Shown here piece after piece: positions 1 to 8,581 of a DNA stretch of 28,541 nucleotides. The notes beneath the pieces are model-generated. The model was given only the letters and a program-made list of their open reading frames with translations. It was not told the origin of the DNA and ran no database searches. The DNA lies in the NCBI GenBank assembly GCA_022711195.1, contig JAKLFN010000005.1, positions 1-28,541 of the forward strand. The letters are read 5' to 3'. Each line of letters opens with the position of its first letter. The first letter of the stretch is position 1. A program made the position numbers and the translations under genes. The DNA comes from Bacteroidota bacterium. Its GTDB lineage: Bacteria > Bacteroidota > Bacteroidia > Bacteroidales > VadinHA17.

Positions 1-6
1 GCCTAA

Positions 7-42
7 AGTACTTAAAGTTAAACCATTCTAACTCTAAGTACT
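7..42 (-). terminator. Hairpin directly after the peptide deformylase stop codon
   Basis: AGTACTTA at 7-14 is the exact reverse complement of TAAGTACT at 35-42, and the stem continues through 16-20 and 29-33 around an 8-base loop. The only mismatch (15/34) becomes a G-U wobble in minus-strand RNA, so the transcript could form a 14-pair stem starting right after the stop codon at 43-45. No T-tract follows inside the window (the minus strand reads TTAGGC to the edge). It may be a weak terminator or a 3'-end stability hairpin; the fold is visible, the function is inferred. Confidence 0.45.
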
Positions 43-615
43 CTAGTCACCTTTCACCCTTTGTCCGGGGAGGATAGTTTTGTAGTCGGCTTCGAACCTG
101 CCCTTGCTGATGGCAAGCAGTTTTCCTTTAAGAAGTTTTTTGCGGAGTGGATTGACCCTGTCGGTAAACATTATTCCGTCGAGATGGTCGTATTCATGTT
201 GTATTATACGTGCCCTGTAGCCTTCATATACTTCATCATGGAACTCCATGTTTTCGTCGTAGTATGTGATCCTTATGTGTCCTTCGCGGTTTACCTCTTC
301 CCTGAGATGAGGGATACTCAGGCATCCTTCTGACATTAGCATCATATCGCCGCTTCTCTCTGTTATCCTGGCATTGATGAATACTTTCCTGAAGCCTGTC
401 AGTTCAGGTTCTTCGTCGGCGATGGGAGTTCCGTCAATCACAAATATCCTGATTGATTTTCCTATCTGAGGTGCTGCCAGGCCCATGCCTTCTGATTTAT
501 ACATGGTTTCGAACATGTCGCTTATAAGCTGTTGAAGACCAGGATGATCCGGTTTGATATCAACAGCTACTTTTCTTAAAATTGCATGTCCGTACACTAC
601 AATAGGGTATGTCAT
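43..615 (-). CDS. def: Peptide deformylase
   Basis: This cytosolic metalloenzyme removes the formyl group from the initiator methionine of new proteins. All three family motifs are intact: GMGLAAPQIG at residues 43-52, EGCLSIP at 96-102 and QHEYDHLDG at 139-147. They supply the metal ligands Cys98, His140 and His144 and the catalytic Glu141. The length, 190 residues, is normal for bacterial Def, and the N-terminus (MTYPIVVYG) begins at the usual place. It sits 6 bases downstream of ruvX on the same strand, so the two are probably co-transcribed, and a long hairpin follows its stop codon. The identification is secure. Confidence 0.97.
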   Translation of the reverse strand: MTYPIVVYGHAILRKVAVDIKPDHPGLQQLISDMFETMYKSEGMGLAAPQIGKSIRIFVIDGTPIADEEPELTGFRKVFINARITERSGDMMLMSEGCLSIPHLREEVNREGHIRITYYDENMEFHDEVYEGYRARIIQHEYDHLDGIMFTDRVNPLRKKLLKGKLLAISKGRFEADYKTILPGQRVKGD

Positions 616-621
616 CTTAAA

Positions 622-1047
622 TCATTTTTTTTGATTGGCTTTTCCGTCGAGGAATGACTGAAGGATGATCGAGGCGCTGATCATATCAGCAATCATTTTA
701 TTCTGTCGTTCCTTTTTCCTGACGCCTCCGTCAATCATTGTCCTCAGGGCCATTTTTGTTGTAAACCTTTCATCGACGAGATGAACCGGCATTCCCGGAA
801 ATTTCTTTTTCAGTCTCCTGATGAAAGGATCGATATATTTAACAGATTCACTTGGTTGATTGTTCATCCCGACAGGATATCCGACAACAAATTCATCGAT
901 CTGTTCTGATTCGAGATATTCTTCAATATAGCTGTCAAATTCCTGGACGTTAACAGTGATAAGCGGTGAAGCGAATATTCTGAGTGGATCGGTGACAGCC
1001 AGTCCTACGCGTTTCCTGCCATAATCAATGCCTATTATTCTGCCCAT
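622..1047 (-). CDS. ruvX: YqgF/RuvX family Holliday-junction resolvase-like nuclease
   Basis: This is a small RNase H-fold nuclease of the YqgF family, implicated in pre-16S rRNA 5'-end processing and proposed as a Holliday-junction resolvase. The signature GIDYGRKRVGLAV lies at the N-terminus with the first catalytic Asp. VGYPVGMN in the middle, DERFTT with the second acidic residue, and the C-terminal segment ADMISASIILQSFL with the third complete the active site. The reading frame stays open to 1071, but I place the start at the ATG at 1047 (MGRIIGIDYG), where family members begin. The extension would run into the terminator of the upstream gene. A possible -7 box (TATTTTTG) lies at 1061-1068 without a clear -33 partner. 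It is probably co-transcribed with def. Confidence 0.95.
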   Translation of the reverse strand: MGRIIGIDYGRKRVGLAVTDPLRIFASPLITVNVQEFDSYIEEYLESEQIDEFVVGYPVGMNNQPSESVKYIDPFIRRLKKKFPGMPVHLVDERFTTKMALRTMIDGGVRKKERQNKMIADMISASIILQSFLDGKANQKK

Positions 1048-1069
1048 GGTTTTAACGGTGCAAAAATAC

Positions 1070-1097
1070 AAAAAAAAGCCACCTTTTCAGATGGCTT
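1070..1097 (-). terminator. Rho-independent terminator of the pyruvate:ferredoxin oxidoreductase gene
   Basis: Read on the minus strand, AAGCCA (1097-1092) and TGGCTT (1081-1076) form a stem around a 10-base loop, followed at once by a run of T residues (1077-1070). It starts about 24 bases after the nifJ stop codon and ends before the ruvX start, so it separates the two transcripts. Confidence 0.7.
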
Positions 1098-1120
1098 CTT
1101 TATTAATTATTAATGGTATG

Positions 1121-4100
1121 TCAGCTGGCAGGTTGTTCTGTTGTTGCAGAATACTCCATTGCGGCCAGCCTCTTGTATGCGTTATATCTCCATTTTGCAT
1201 TTTCCTCGGCAGCCTTGAAAAGAATATCGGCTTCACCGGGGAATGATTTTTTGAGTGATGTATAACGTACCTCTGAGGCCAGGAATCCCTGGAATTTGCT
1301 CCAGTCAGGTTCTTTAGAATCGAGGGTGAATGGATTCTTGCCTTCTGCTTCGAGCAGCGGGTTGTACCTGTAAAGATGCCAGTATCCGCTTTCAACAGCT
1401 GCCTTCTCCTGTGCCTGTGTCTTGCCCATACCTTCTCTCAGGCCATGGTTGATACAAGGGGCATAAGCGATGATAAGCGATGGTCCGGGGAATGCTTCAG
1501 CTTCCTTTATTGCTTTCAGGTACTGTGCATTGCTCGATCCCATTGCTACCTGGGCCACATATACATAGCCATAGCTCATTGCCATCTGGCCGAGGTCTTT
1601 CTTGCGGATCTTTTTACCAGAGGCTGCAAATTTTGCAACAGCACCGGCAGGTGTCGATTTTGAGGCCTGTCCTCCGGTATTGGAGTACACCTCTGTGTCG
1701 AGTACCAGTATGTTAACATCTTCACCTGTTGCAAGAACATGGTCGAGACCTCCGTAACCTATATCATAGGCCCAGCCGTCGCCGCCGAAGATCCAGTGCG
1801 ATTTCTTCACCAGGTACTGTTTCAGGCTAAGTATCTCGCTGGTAATGGCGTTCTTGTCTTTACCGCATGCCTCGATTACTTTTTCTGAAGCGCTCCTTGA
1901 TCCTTCAGCATTGTGCATTGCTGCGAGCCACTCGTCGAAAGCGGCTTTTGTTTCCGGCTTGACACTGTTGCCGTTCTCTTTCATTCTGAGTGCAATTCTT
2001 TCCCTCATCTTATTCGATCCGAGTGAAAGGCCCAGTCCGTATTCAGCGTTGTCCTCGAAGAGTGAGTTTGCCCAGGCGACGCCATGTCCTTTTTTGTTGG
2101 CGGTATATGGTGTCGATGGTGCAGAGCCTCCATAGATCGATGAGCAGCCTGTTGCATTCGAGACGATCATCCTGTCGCCGAAGAGCTGTGTGATGGCCTT
2201 GATATAAGGTGTTTCACCGCATCCTGCACAGGCGCCTGAGAATTCAAACAATGGCTGTGAGAACTGGCTGTTCTTGACATTCACGAATTTATCTACCACG
2301 AAATCCTTATAACCCACTTTCTCGTGCATGTATGTCCATCTTTCGATCTCGGACTGCTGTGTTTCAAGAGGTTTCATGATTAGCGCTTTGTTCTTTGAAG
2401 GACATACGTCGGCGCAGTTGCTGCAGCCTGTGCAGTCGAGGACGCTTACCTGTATCTTGAATCTGTACTGTTTCAGGTTTCCGGGGATACCCTGGATTGT
2501 CTCTGTTCCCTCAGGTGCATTCTTAACCTCTTCTTCCGTCAGGAGGAAAGGACGAATAGCTGCATGAGGACAAACATAAGAGCACTGGTTGCACTGGATA
2601 CACTCTTTAGGCTGCCATTCAGGAACATTAACAGCTATACCGCGTTTCTCGTATGCTGAAGTACCTGCAGGGAAAGTACCATCTTCCCTTCCTGCAAAAG
2701 CGCTCACAGGAAGATCGTCACCCTTCATTGCGTTGATGGGTTCCATAACTTCACTGATAAACTCAGGAACATTCCTGGTATCCTTGATCTTTTCAACTTT
2801 TAAGCCTGCCCATTCTGCCGGAACCTCAACCTTTGTAACCTGTGAACCTCTGTCGATGGCTGCGTAGTTCATATTGACAACCTCTTCGCCTTTCCGGCCA
2901 TAGGTCTTATAAATGGCTTTTTTCATTTCCTTTTCAGCCTGTTCATAAGGAATAACATTAGCCAGCTTGAAGAAGGCAGCCTGCATTATTGTATTTGTCC
3001 TGGTGCCGAGGCCTATCTCTTCAGCGATTGCCGTTGCATTGATCATATAGAAGTTGATCTTGTGATCAGCCAGGTATTTTTTCATGTGAACGGGAAGACG
3101 TTTCTTAGTTTCTTCCGTATCCCAGATTGAGTTCAGAAGGAAGGTTCCTCCCTGCTTAAGACCCTTGAGCATATCATATTTGTCGAGATATGAGGGGACA
3201 TGGCAGGCAACGAAATCGGGTGAATTCACAAGGTAGGGCGAGCGGATGGGTTTGTCGCCGAAACGAAGATGTGATGTGGTTATACCGCCTGATTTTTTTG
3301 AGTCGTATGCAAAATATGCCTGGCAATATTTATCTGTTGTTTCACCGATGATCTTAATAGAGTTTTTATTTGCGCCGACAGTTCCGTCAGACCCGAGGCC
3401 ATAGAATTTTGCCGAATAAGTACCCGGAAGGGCTACATTAATTTCCGGAAGCAGGGGCAGTGACAGATGTGTTACATCGTCGACTATTCCGACGGTGAAC
3501 TGGTTTTTCGGTTCCTTGAGTTTCATATTCTCGAATACTGAAAGCACCTGTGAGGGTGTGGTATCCTTTGAGCTCAGTCCGTAACGGCCGCCAACGATAA
3601 GGGGCTTGTTTGCCCTGTCGTAGAACATTTCTTTAATATCGAGGTAGAGAGGTTCTCCCAATGCTCCGGGTTCTTTTGTTCTGTCGAGGACGGTGATTCT
3701 TTTTACCGATGAGGGGAACACGTTGAAGAAATATTTCGAAGAGAAGGGGCGGTAAAGATGAACGCTTATAAGCCCTATCTTCTCGCCTTTAGCCCTCAGA
3801 AAATCTATAACTTCCTTAGTTGTTTCGGTAATGGAACCCATGGCAATGATAATATTTTCGGCATCGGGGGCGCCATAATATGTGAAAGGCTTGTATTCCC
3901 TGCCGGTGATCTTCGATATTTCAGCCATATATGAGTTTACCATATCGGGTATCGGTTCATAGAATTTATTCACAGCTTCCTTGGCCTGGAAGAATATGTC
4001 GGGATTCTGTGCGGTACCTCTTGTTACAGGGTGTTCCGGATTAAGTGCATTATGGCGGAATCTCATCACTGCATCCCAGTCGACGAGTTTCCTGATATCT

Positions 4101-4669
4101 TCCATGTCGATGACCTCAATTTTCTGTACTTCTGCTGATGAACGGAATCCGTCGAAGAAATGGAGGAAGGGGACCCTGGATTTTATTGCTGTAAGATGGG
4201 CAACACCTGCCAGGTCCATAATTTCCTGGACGCTTCCGCTGGCCAGAAGTGCAAAGCCTGTCTGCCTGGTAGCATAGATGTCGCTATGGTCGCCGAATAT
4301 AGAAAGAGCATGTGCAGCCACTGTACGGGCACTGACGTGGAAGACTCCCGGAAGAAGCTCAGCAGCAATCTTGTACATATTCGGGATCATCAGGAGCAGC
4401 CCCTGTGAGGCAGTAAATGTTGTGCTGAGGGCGCCTGTCTGAAGTGCACCATGAAGGGCGCCGGCAGCTCCCCCTTCGGACTGCATCTCGACGACCTTAA
4501 CTGTCTCGCCGAACATGTTCTTAAGTCCGTTGGCAGACCATTCGTCGACATATTCTGCCATAGTTGAAGAAGGTGTGATAGGATATATGGCAGCCACTTC
4601 GCTGAACATATATGCAATGTGCGACGCGGCCTGGTTGCCGTCGCATGTTATGAATTTTTTTGTAGCCAT
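1121..4669 (-). CDS. nifJ: Pyruvate:ferredoxin (flavodoxin) oxidoreductase, single-chain
   Basis: This enzyme converts pyruvate and CoA to acetyl-CoA and CO2 and passes electrons to ferredoxin or flavodoxin, a central step of anaerobic carbon metabolism. The 1182-residue chain has all fused domains in order. These are the N-terminal pyrimidine-binding domain with YPITPSSTMAE near residue 29, the gamma domain near 400-600, and two 4Fe-4S motifs (CIQCNQCSYVCP at about 690-701 and CTGCSNCADVCP at about 746-757). Next come the CAGCGETPY cluster motif at about 814 and a thiamine-diphosphate domain with GDGWAYDIGYGG. The frame is open upstream to 4738, but that extension overlaps rho and a -7 promoter box at 4708-4715. 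The ATG at 4669 (MATKKFITCDGN) is therefore the start. A terminator follows the gene. It points to anaerobic growth. Confidence 0.97.
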   Translation of the reverse strand: MATKKFITCDGNQAASHIAYMFSEVAAIYPITPSSTMAEYVDEWSANGLKNMFGETVKVVEMQSEGGAAGALHGALQTGALSTTFTASQGLLLMIPNMYKIAAELLPGVFHVSARTVAAHALSIFGDHSDIYATRQTGFALLASGSVQEIMDLAGVAHLTAIKSRVPFLHFFDGFRSSAEVQKIEVIDMEDIRKLVDWDAVMRFRHNALNPEHPVTRGTAQNPDIFFQAKEAVNKFYEPIPDMVNSYMAEISKITGREYKPFTYYGAPDAENIIIAMGSITETTKEVIDFLRAKGEKIGLISVHLYRPFSSKYFFNVFPSSVKRITVLDRTKEPGALGEPLYLDIKEMFYDRANKPLIVGGRYGLSSKDTTPSQVLSVFENMKLKEPKNQFTVGIVDDVTHLSLPLLPEINVALPGTYSAKFYGLGSDGTVGANKNSIKIIGETTDKYCQAYFAYDSKKSGGITTSHLRFGDKPIRSPYLVNSPDFVACHVPSYLDKYDMLKGLKQGGTFLLNSIWDTEETKKRLPVHMKKYLADHKINFYMINATAIAEEIGLGTRTNTIMQAAFFKLANVIPYEQAEKEMKKAIYKTYGRKGEEVVNMNYAAIDRGSQVTKVEVPAEWAGLKVEKIKDTRNVPEFISEVMEPINAMKGDDLPVSAFAGREDGTFPAGTSAYEKRGIAVNVPEWQPKECIQCNQCSYVCPHAAIRPFLLTEEEVKNAPEGTETIQGIPGNLKQYRFKIQVSVLDCTGCSNCADVCPSKNKALIMKPLETQQSEIERWTYMHEKVGYKDFVVDKFVNVKNSQFSQPLFEFSGACAGCGETPYIKAITQLFGDRMIVSNATGCSSIYGGSAPSTPYTANKKGHGVAWANSLFEDNAEYGLGLSLGSNKMRERIALRMKENGNSVKPETKAAFDEWLAAMHNAEGSRSASEKVIEACGKDKNAITSEILSLKQYLVKKSHWIFGGDGWAYDIGYGGLDHVLATGEDVNILVLDTEVYSNTGGQASKSTPAGAVAKFAASGKKIRKKDLGQMAMSYGYVYVAQVAMGSSNAQYLKAIKEAEAFPGPSLIIAYAPCINHGLREGMGKTQAQEKAAVESGYWHLYRYNPLLEAEGKNPFTLDSKEPDWSKFQGFLASEVRYTSLKKSFPGEADILFKAAEENAKWRYNAYKRLAAMEYSATTEQPAS

Positions 4670-4707
4670 TGATGTGTGATTTATATTGTGAATAAAATAA
4701 CAGTTTG

Positions 4708-4715
4708 CAAATTTA
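4708..4715 (-). promoter_or_regulatory. Candidate -7 box for nifJ
   Basis: The minus strand reads TAAATTTG here, an exact match to the Bacteroidota -7 element TAnnTTTG, 38 bases upstream of the nifJ ATG. I see no good TTTG at the expected -33 distance, which would fall inside the end of rho. It supports the shorter nifJ start. Confidence 0.4.
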
Positions 4716-4727
4716 CAAAAACATCGG

Positions 4728-6590
4728 TTATGAACCATTCATTGAGACCAGGAACTCTTCATTCGACTTAGACTGAAGGAGCCTGTCGCGGAGGAATTCC
4801 ATTGCTTCCAGTGCATTCATATCGGCAAGATAATTTCTGAGTACCCATATCTTCTGCATGATGCTCTTATTAAGAAGAAGGTCTTCGCGTCGTGTACTCG
4901 AGGCAGGTATATCAATTGACGGGAATATTCTCCTGTTCGAGAGTTTACGGTCGAGCTGAAGCTCCATGTTACCGGTACCCTTGAATTCCTCGAAGATCAC
5001 ATCGTCCATCTTCGAACCGGTATCTGTGAGTGCGGTAGCAAGGATAGTCAGTGAGCCTCCGTTTTCGATATTTCGTGCTGCACCAAAAAATCTTTTTGGT
5101 TTGTGGAGTGCATTGGAGTCGACACCCCCGGACAGAACCTTACCCGATGCCGGAGCCGTGGTGTTGAATGCTCTTGCAAGCCTTGTAATGGAATCGAGAA
5201 GGATTACAACATCATGTCCGCATTCCACCAGTCTTTTTGCTTTCTCCAGAACAATATTTGCCACGCGGCAATGTCGTTCTGCAGGTTCGTCGAAGGTTGA
5301 GGCAATAACTTCAGCCTTCACGTTCCTTGCCATGTCGGTAACCTCTTCAGGTCTTTCATCGATAAGAAGGATCATCAGGTAAACCTCAGGATGATATTTT
5401 GCAATTGCATTCGCTATCTCCTGAAGGAGGATTGTCTTACCGGTCTTGGGTTGTGCAACTATCAGGCCTCTCTGTCCTTTGCCAAGGGGAGTGAACATAT
5501 CGATCACTCTCACCGAGAGAGATCCTTCGCCGGGCTGGCATAAGGTGAATTTCTCGTTGGGGAACAATGGTGTCAGGAAGTCGAACGGAACCCTGTCGCG
5601 GATAAAATCGGGACTTCTTCCGTTTATCTCATCCACTTTAATAAGCGGGAAATACTTTTCACCCTCTTTGGGAGGACGGATTGTTCCTTTTATTGTATCG
5701 CCGGTTTTGAGACCAAACAGTTTTATCTGTGACTGTGATACATATATATCGTCGGGTGAGTTGAGGTAATTATAATCTGCCGACCGCAGGAATCCATAAC
5801 CGTCGGGCATTATCTCGAGCACTCCCGTATTATATATTATACCTTCGAAGTCGTATGGTTTTTCTTTTTTCTCCTCCCTGGCCGGTGTTTCAGGCTGTAC
5901 CTGGCTGATTACCGGCGCTGCAGGCAGCGGTTCGTCGTGGATGACAGGTTCGGGGATACTCATTTCAGGAAGGTCGGCCTGTCCTGCAGGTGCTGCCATG
6001 AAGATCTCTTCCGGTATTTCGGGCTGTTCGGCAGGTTCGATGGCTGGTGCTTCGGGTGTGGTGCCGGCAGACGTTTCCGGCATGATCATTTCCTCCGGCT
6101 CATTTTCATGAGGTTCATCCTGGGAAGGAGTCTCCTTTACTTTTGGCTCTGCAAGCCAGAACGGAGTCTTGTGGCTGTCGGCAGAAGGTTCTGCGATTTT
6201 GAAGAGATCATTTTTATCTTCAGGTTTCTCCTGTACACTGTTGGTTTCAGCCTGTTCTTCCTGTGGCTGGTTACGTGTAAGATCGCCGGGCGACACAGAT
6301 ATTACGGATTCCGGCGGCCTGTTAATTACCGGTTTTAATGTCCTTGGCCTTTTTCCACGTCGCTGCCCATGTTCCTGGTCCTGGTTGTACTTGTTGTTCA
6401 TAGAGCGGATAGTATCAGTTTCCTTTCTTTGTTCTTTTTTTTCCTCTGTGGCATCAATAGCCTGCTGGTCGAGAATTTTGTAAACCAGGTCCTGTTTCTT
6501 CAGTGTTTCGGCCTTTTTAATATTCAGCTCCTTTGCTATTTCCCTTAACTCGGGAAGCAGCATTCTGCTTAACTCAAGAATGTCGTACAT
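4728..6590 (-). CDS. rho: Transcription termination factor Rho with long disordered insertion
   Basis: Rho is the hexameric RNA-dependent ATPase that ends transcription. Residues 1-45 form the Rho N-terminal helical domain. Residues about 47-243 are low-complexity: a basic stretch followed by a very Glu/Pro-rich acidic segment. An RNA-binding cold-shock-like domain follows (about 247-320, with GYGFLRS). The RecA-type ATPase has Walker A QPKTGKT at 380-386, Walker B VILLD at 462-466, the Q-loop region [21 protein letters not shown] at 487-507 (quoted here in part by position only for its key residues S487-N507), and a conserved C-terminus. At 620 residues it is about 200 longer than E. coli Rho, and the insertion accounts for the difference. 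Rho of Bacteroides species is known to carry such an insertion. The gene is divergent from rpoD across a 358-base spacer. Confidence 0.96.
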   Translation of the reverse strand: MYDILELSRMLLPELREIAKELNIKKAETLKKQDLVYKILDQQAIDATEEKKEQRKETDTIRSMNNKYNQDQEHGQRRGKRPRTLKPVINRPPESVISVSPGDLTRNQPQEEQAETNSVQEKPEDKNDLFKIAEPSADSHKTPFWLAEPKVKETPSQDEPHENEPEEMIMPETSAGTTPEAPAIEPAEQPEIPEEIFMAAPAGQADLPEMSIPEPVIHDEPLPAAPVISQVQPETPAREEKKEKPYDFEGIIYNTGVLEIMPDGYGFLRSADYNYLNSPDDIYVSQSQIKLFGLKTGDTIKGTIRPPKEGEKYFPLIKVDEINGRSPDFIRDRVPFDFLTPLFPNEKFTLCQPGEGSLSVRVIDMFTPLGKGQRGLIVAQPKTGKTILLQEIANAIAKYHPEVYLMILLIDERPEEVTDMARNVKAEVIASTFDEPAERHCRVANIVLEKAKRLVECGHDVVILLDSITRLARAFNTTAPASGKVLSGGVDSNALHKPKRFFGAARNIENGGSLTILATALTDTGSKMDDVIFEEFKGTGNMELQLDRKLSNRRIFPSIDIPASSTRREDLLLNKSIMQKIWVLRNYLADMNALEAMEFLRDRLLQSKSNEEFLVSMNGS

Positions 6591-6948
6591 AATTTAATGA
6601 TGAATAGAATTTTAAGAGATCTTATGATTTTTTGTTTTGAAACGGGACTCAAGATTTGGCGATGAACCCGCGGATAATGCAACTTATATTTCACACATCC
6701 TGAAAACCGGTGCAATAATAAATAAAATCAATTAAATAATACCTGTTAAAAGTTATTAAAATGTACCGGTGCTATGTCAAATCCGATTAAGAATTTGATT
6801 TTCAGAATGAAAATAACAAAGCAATTTAGTAATAAATCTGTAAAAACACAAAAAAAAACAATAGTAACCGTCGGAAGAGCCTGTTTTTTTATTAAAATTG
6901 TGTTGATAGTCAGGGAAAAATATAAGAATCTTCATTATCTGCCTGTTA
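6591..6948. other. AT-rich divergent spacer between rho and rpoD
   Basis: No convincing gene lies here. The spacer must hold the promoters of both rho and rpoD, but I find no exact TAnnTTTG box with a partner on either strand. It contains an A9 run at 6850-6858, a T7 run at 6884-6890, and at about 6807 a stretch that could be read as MKITKQFSN, resembling the LKITKQVTN near the start of RpoD (see findings). A 69-codon open frame at 6774-6983 overlaps the rpoD start out of frame and has no recognisable features. Confidence 0.5.
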
Positions 6949-7812
6949 ATGCGTCAGTTAAAGATTACAAAACAGGTTACTAACCGTGATACCCCGTCTC
7001 TCGATAAATATCTTCAGGAGATCGGGCGTGTCGATCTGATCTCACCTGAAGATGAGGTCATGCTCGCACGCAAGATAAGGCTGGGCGACGATGACGCATT
7101 ACGAAAGCTCGTAAAAGCAAACCTCAGGTTTGTTGTCTCAGTGGCAAAACAATACCAGAACCAGGGTATGAGCCTTCCTGACCTTATAAATGAAGGAAAC
7201 CTCGGGTTGATGAAAGCAGCCCAGCGCTTTGACGAAACACGCGGTTTCAAGTTCATTTCATACGCCGTGTGGTGGATCCGCCAGGCGATACTCCAGGCCC
7301 TGGCAGAGCAAGCGCGTATTGTGAGGCTGCCGGTTAATAAGATCGGATCGATAAACCGGATCAACAGGGCATTCTCAAAACTTGAGCAGGAGTATGAACG
7401 TGAACCATCATCACAGGAGATCGCCGACCTTCTCGAGATGATTCCCGAAGATGTGAAGGAGTCACTGAAAACCAACGGACGGACAATAAGCATGGATGCC
7501 CCGCTGAGCTCCGAGGAAGATAATACAATGTACGATGTGCTTCAGAGCAACGACACTCCGAGCCCTGATAAGAACCTGATAAACGAATCACTGGCCTATG
7601 AGATTGAGAGAGCCCTGAGCACCCTCTCACAGCGCGAGGCAAAGGTGCTGAAACTATATTTCGGACTCGGGATGAAACATCCTTTTACACTCGAAGAGAT
7701 AGGAGAGGAGCTCTGCCTGACACGTGAACGTGTTCGCCAGATAAAGGAAAAAGCACTAAAGAGGATCCAGTTTACGACACGCTGCAAAATTCTGAAATCC
7801 TACCTCGGTTAA
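6949..7812 (+). CDS. rpoD: Primary RNA polymerase sigma factor (sigma-70 group, Bacteroidota type)
   Basis: This is the housekeeping sigma subunit that directs RNA polymerase to promoters. It has region 1.2 ([20 protein letters not shown], residues about 16-35) but no region 1.1. The core region 2 contains [18 protein letters not shown] and the aromatic, promoter-melting stretch [15 protein letters not shown]. Region 3 follows, then region 4 with the helix-turn-helix [28 protein letters not shown] segment near residues 250-275. The short 287-residue form beginning MRQLKITKQ is characteristic of Bacteroidota, whose primary sigma recognises TTTG and TAnnTTTG boxes, as found at several promoters in this window. 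The gene stands divergent from rho and 35 bases before rpe. Confidence 0.96.
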   Translation: MRQLKITKQVTNRDTPSLDKYLQEIGRVDLISPEDEVMLARKIRLGDDDALRKLVKANLRFVVSVAKQYQNQGMSLPDLINEGNLGLMKAAQRFDETRGFKFISYAVWWIRQAILQALAEQARIVRLPVNKIGSINRINRAFSKLEQEYEREPSSQEIADLLEMIPEDVKESLKTNGRTISMDAPLSSEEDNTMYDVLQSNDTPSPDKNLINESLAYEIERALSTLSQREAKVLKLYFGLGMKHPFTLEEIGEELCLTRERVRQIKEKALKRIQFTTRCKILKSYLG

Positions 7813-7823
7813 AGTATTGTTTC

Positions 7824-7831
7824 TATCTTTG
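7824..7831 (+). promoter_or_regulatory. Candidate -7 box for rpe
   Basis: TATCTTTG is an exact match to TAnnTTTG and ends 16 bases before the rpe ATG. The -33 position falls in the last codons of rpoD and shows no clear TTTG. It suggests that rpe can be transcribed separately from rpoD. Confidence 0.35.
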
Positions 7832-7847
7832 TTCAAAACTCTGTGAA

Positions 7848-8501
7848 ATGGACCACCTTGTTTCTCCGTCACTCCTTTCTGCCGACTTCGGCAACCTGGC
7901 AAAGGATGTGGAAATTATAAATAACAGCCTTGCTGACTGGATACACTGCGACATAATGGATGGGATTTTTGTTCCGAATATATCTATTGGATTTCCGGTG
8001 GTGGCAGCAGTTAAGAGAACAGCTAAAAAGCCTCTCGACGTCCACCTGATGATTATGGACCCCGACAGGTATCTTGCCCGGTGGAAAGAGACTGGAGCAG
8101 ATATCCTCACAGTACAGTATGAAGCTTGCACACACCTTAACCGGACAGTATCAGAAATACGACGTCTGGGAATGAAAGCTGGTGTTGCTGTGAATCCGCA
8201 TACCCCCGTTGCCCTGCTGAAGAATATCCTGCCCTATATCGATATGGTCCTGATAATGACTGTGAATCCAGGCTTTGGCGGACAATCGTTCATTATGGAA
8301 AGCTACAGCAAGATCGCTGAGCTGAAAAAAATGATTGACAGCGGAGGCTATAAGGTAATGATCGAAGTCGATGGAGGCGTAGACACCGAAAATGCCGGAA
8401 AACTCGTCGAGACAGGTGTCGATGTTCTTGTTGCCGGAAATACTGTCTTTAATTCCAAAGACCCGGTCGCGACAATTAAGAAGCTGAAACAGGCGGAATA
8501 A
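7848..8501 (+). CDS. rpe: Ribulose-phosphate 3-epimerase
   Basis: This cytosolic TIM-barrel enzyme interconverts ribulose 5-phosphate and xylulose 5-phosphate in the pentose phosphate pathway. The length, 217 residues, is normal. Metal ligands and catalytic acids are present: SPSLLSADF at the start, HCDIMDG (His33, Asp35), DVHLMI (His66) and EVDGGV (Asp175). The phosphate-binding segments MTVNPGFGGQSF and VAGNTVF are also intact. The ATG at 7848 gives the standard N-terminus. It lies 35 bases after rpoD on the same strand, with a possible promoter of its own. The identification is secure. Confidence 0.97.
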   Translation: MDHLVSPSLLSADFGNLAKDVEIINNSLADWIHCDIMDGIFVPNISIGFPVVAAVKRTAKKPLDVHLMIMDPDRYLARWKETGADILTVQYEACTHLNRTVSEIRRLGMKAGVAVNPHTPVALLKNILPYIDMVLIMTVNPGFGGQSFIMESYSKIAELKKMIDSGGYKVMIEVDGGVDTENAGKLVETGVDVLVAGNTVFNSKDPVATIKKLKQAE

Positions 8502-8541
8502 CTTTCCTGACCGCAAGACCGCAAGACTGCAAGACCTCCAG
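8502..8541. repeat. Octamer tandem repeat inside an imperfect inverted repeat
   Basis: Immediately after the rpe stop codon, GACCGCAA (8509-8516), GACCGCAA (8517-8524) and GACTGCAA (8525-8532) follow in tandem, and the next four bases start a fourth copy. The array is bracketed by CTTTCCTG on the left and CAGGAAAAG on the right, which are complementary apart from one extra A. It separates convergent rpe and miaA. There is no T-tract, so it is not a classical terminator. Confidence 0.6.
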
Positions 8542-8581
8542 GAAAAGTGTGACGCAGTCCCGAGCAGCGGAAGCACGGCTT

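Noticed and set aside
4670..4738. Upstream extension of the nifJ reading frame by 23 codons
   Set aside because: It overlaps the end of rho and crosses a -7 promoter box; the extra residues do not look like the family, which begins at the ATG at 4669.
4966..5382. Plus-strand 138-codon frame opposite rho
   Set aside because: It lies wholly inside the conserved Rho ATPase region and has no protein-like features; it is a shadow frame.
6774..6983. A 69-codon open frame before rpoD
   Set aside because: It overlaps the rpoD start out of frame, is rich in A/T-driven Lys and Ile codons and has no recognisable domain. It is kept only as a low-interest observation on its KITKQ stretch.
8509..8536. 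Possible CRISPR-like array
   Set aside because: The unit is only 8 bases, repeats directly without spacers and has no cas genes nearby.
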